A stretch of 33,451 nt of DNA from SAR202 cluster bacterium (GTDB lineage: Bacteria; Chloroflexota; Dehalococcoidia; Lucifugimonadales; Lucifugimonadaceae), in assembly GCA_009392215.1 (NCBI GenBank), contig VFGZ01000048.1:1-33451 (forward strand), given 5' to 3'. This document shows, in pieces, positions 32,705 to 33,451 of this stretch; the stretch's first letter is position 1, and every line of letters begins with the position of its first letter. The notes beneath the pieces are model-generated. The model worked only from the letters and a program-made list of their open reading frames with translations, searched no databases and was not told the origin of the DNA. Made by a program: the position numbers and the translations under genes.

Positions 32705-32885
32705 CGATCATTCGCCTTTCGGTTACGGTTGACTAATTGCAACCTGAGTGGCTCGTTGTTCCAAATAGTGCAGCGGAGTGTAGCAGTGGTCATTACGTAT
32801 TGCTCCTGGGAGTTGATGCACTTCCTTTGTTTCCGATGATTTTTTACCTGTATTTACCGGACATTCGGGCGATACAATTGATGAA

Positions 32886-33451
32886 ATGCAAGCTAACCCA
32901 CCAACGGGTACCTCATTCAGGCAAAGTTATTTGGAGCGCGATCGGATCGAAGAAGATCGATTCGAGGATGATCGCCGCCGTCGTCGCGGTATGGCCTTTT
33001 CGCTTGTACCTTTGGGAATAGCCATGGCGCTCATTGTTCATTACACGAACATAGTCGTCACAATTGATGAGGCTGACTGGCAGTATGTCCTTCACAGGCC
33101 CAACTTTGTAAACATATTGAAGCTTTCTATTGCCCCTTTTATTGGAGGGGGGATAGCGATGCTGGCGGCCGGTATCATAGCCACTGCTATCGCAGGCAGA
33201 GAGGGGCGTTATTTACCGCTCGTGCTCACTGTTGTGTTGTATACGCTTTTTCTTCCGATTATTGTCGGGCTGTTGTTACCAGCGAATCTTTTTTTGCTTG
33301 ATGTGACTGGACTTTCCGTTGTAGAAGTGTCCGTAGGTGAGGCGCTGTCGGCCTGGATTTGGGGAACGCCTTTCTTTGTTCTTACTTATGCTTTAACAGG
33401 CGTTAAACAAGCGTTCTGGGCTGGCATTGCGTCGGTTGTACTGGCTGCTGG
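32886..33451 (+). CDS. Membrane protein, N-terminal part (runs off window)
   Basis: An ATG at 32886 opens a frame that continues without stop to the end of the window (188 complete codons). The first 37 residues are hydrophilic and highly charged (ERDRIEEDRFEDDRRRRRG), likely cytoplasmic. At least four hydrophobic segments follow: MAFSLVPLGIAMALIV, an APFIGGGIAMLAAGIIATAIA helix, LVLTVVLYTLFLPIIVGLLLP, and FFVLTYALTGVKQAFWAGIA. I do not recognise the family; an ABC or ECF-type permease is possible. A -10-like TACAAT (32873-32878) ends 7 bp before the ATG, so the message may be leaderless. The 181 bp upstream is the divergent region shared with the racemase-family gene. Confidence 0.75.
   Translation, partial: MQANPPTGTSFRQSYLERDRIEEDRFEDDRRRRRGMAFSLVPLGIAMALIVHYTNIVVTIDEADWQYVLHRPNFVNILKLSIAPFIGGGIAMLAAGIIATAIAGREGRYLPLVLTVVLYTLFLPIIVGLLLPANLFLLDVTGLSVVEVSVGEALSAWIWGTPFFVLTYALTGVKQAFWAGIASVVLAA

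Noticed and set aside
32737-33021. Plus-strand 94-codon frame before the terminal membrane protein
   Set aside because: It overlaps the membrane-protein start in another frame; the membrane frame has clear hydrophobic periodicity and stays open to the window end.

Overview
This window looks like a piece of a free-living bacterial chromosome. It has moderate G+C, dense gene packing, many 1-4 bp overlaps, and GTG and TTG starts are common. I see no phage, transposase, CRISPR, rRNA or tRNA genes. The gene mix includes a tandem-domain ThyX-like protein, an enolase-superfamily sugar-acid dehydratase or racemase, CO-dehydrogenase-type FAD and 2Fe-2S subunits with XdhC and MocA, SMP-30 paralogs, an M24 peptidase and a NMT1/THI5-type thiamine-precursor importer. 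Together these suggest a marine Chloroflexota of the SAR202 / Dehalococcoidia kind. That assignment is inference from gene content; no marker was aligned.

Layout. 1-873: the 3' end of valS. 887-6107 (minus): a CoA/ACP/NAD-repair cluster, transcribed acpS > nnr > coaX > coaBC > a small unknown > an RraA-like protein. 6268-11986 (plus): folD, then pyruvate dehydrogenase E1 alpha and E1 beta, the ribosome GTPase rsgA, and E2. 12090-13703 (plus): a double ThyX-like protein, ending tail to tail with 13700-15898 (minus), an LppX/LprG-like lipoprotein followed by an MFS exporter. 15978-17373 (minus): an unlisted 40-residue zinc-ribbon protein, about 320 bp of non-coding DNA rich in dyads, and a SirB1-like transglutaminase/TPR protein. 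17473-20237 (plus): a textbook TPP riboswitch in front of an ABC importer (ATPase, permease, NMT1/THI5 binding lipoprotein). 20275-22828 (minus): two SMP-30/gluconolactonase paralogs and a type II haloacid-dehalogenase-like protein. 22958-24438 (plus): tenA and thiD. 24480-26853 (plus): an ornithine cyclodeaminase-like protein, an Ldh2-type dehydrogenase, and a 48-residue ORF that repeats the Ldh2 C-terminus. 26850-32704 (minus): M24 peptidase, MocA-like transferase, XdhC, CoxS-like, CoxM-like and a mandelate-racemase-family enzyme. 32886-33451 (plus): the start of a membrane protein that runs off the window.

How they fit together. The riboswitch, importer, TenA and ThiD form a thiamine-pyrimidine salvage route: uptake of a (formyl)aminopyrimidine, hydrolysis to HMP, then phosphorylation. 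The TPP made this way would serve enzymes such as the E1 component encoded nearby. coaX and coaBC supply CoA, from which AcpS transfers phosphopantetheine to ACP. The 26.8-32.7 kb block looks like catabolism of small organic acids, and contains accessory genes for a molybdenum hydroxylase whose large catalytic subunit is absent here. The observations most worth following up are the complementary half-motifs in the ThyX-like protein, the LprG/P55-like lipid-export pair, the TenA lacking its active-site cysteine, the Ldh2 tail remnant, the 40-residue zinc-ribbon protein, and the substituted catalytic residues in CoaBC.
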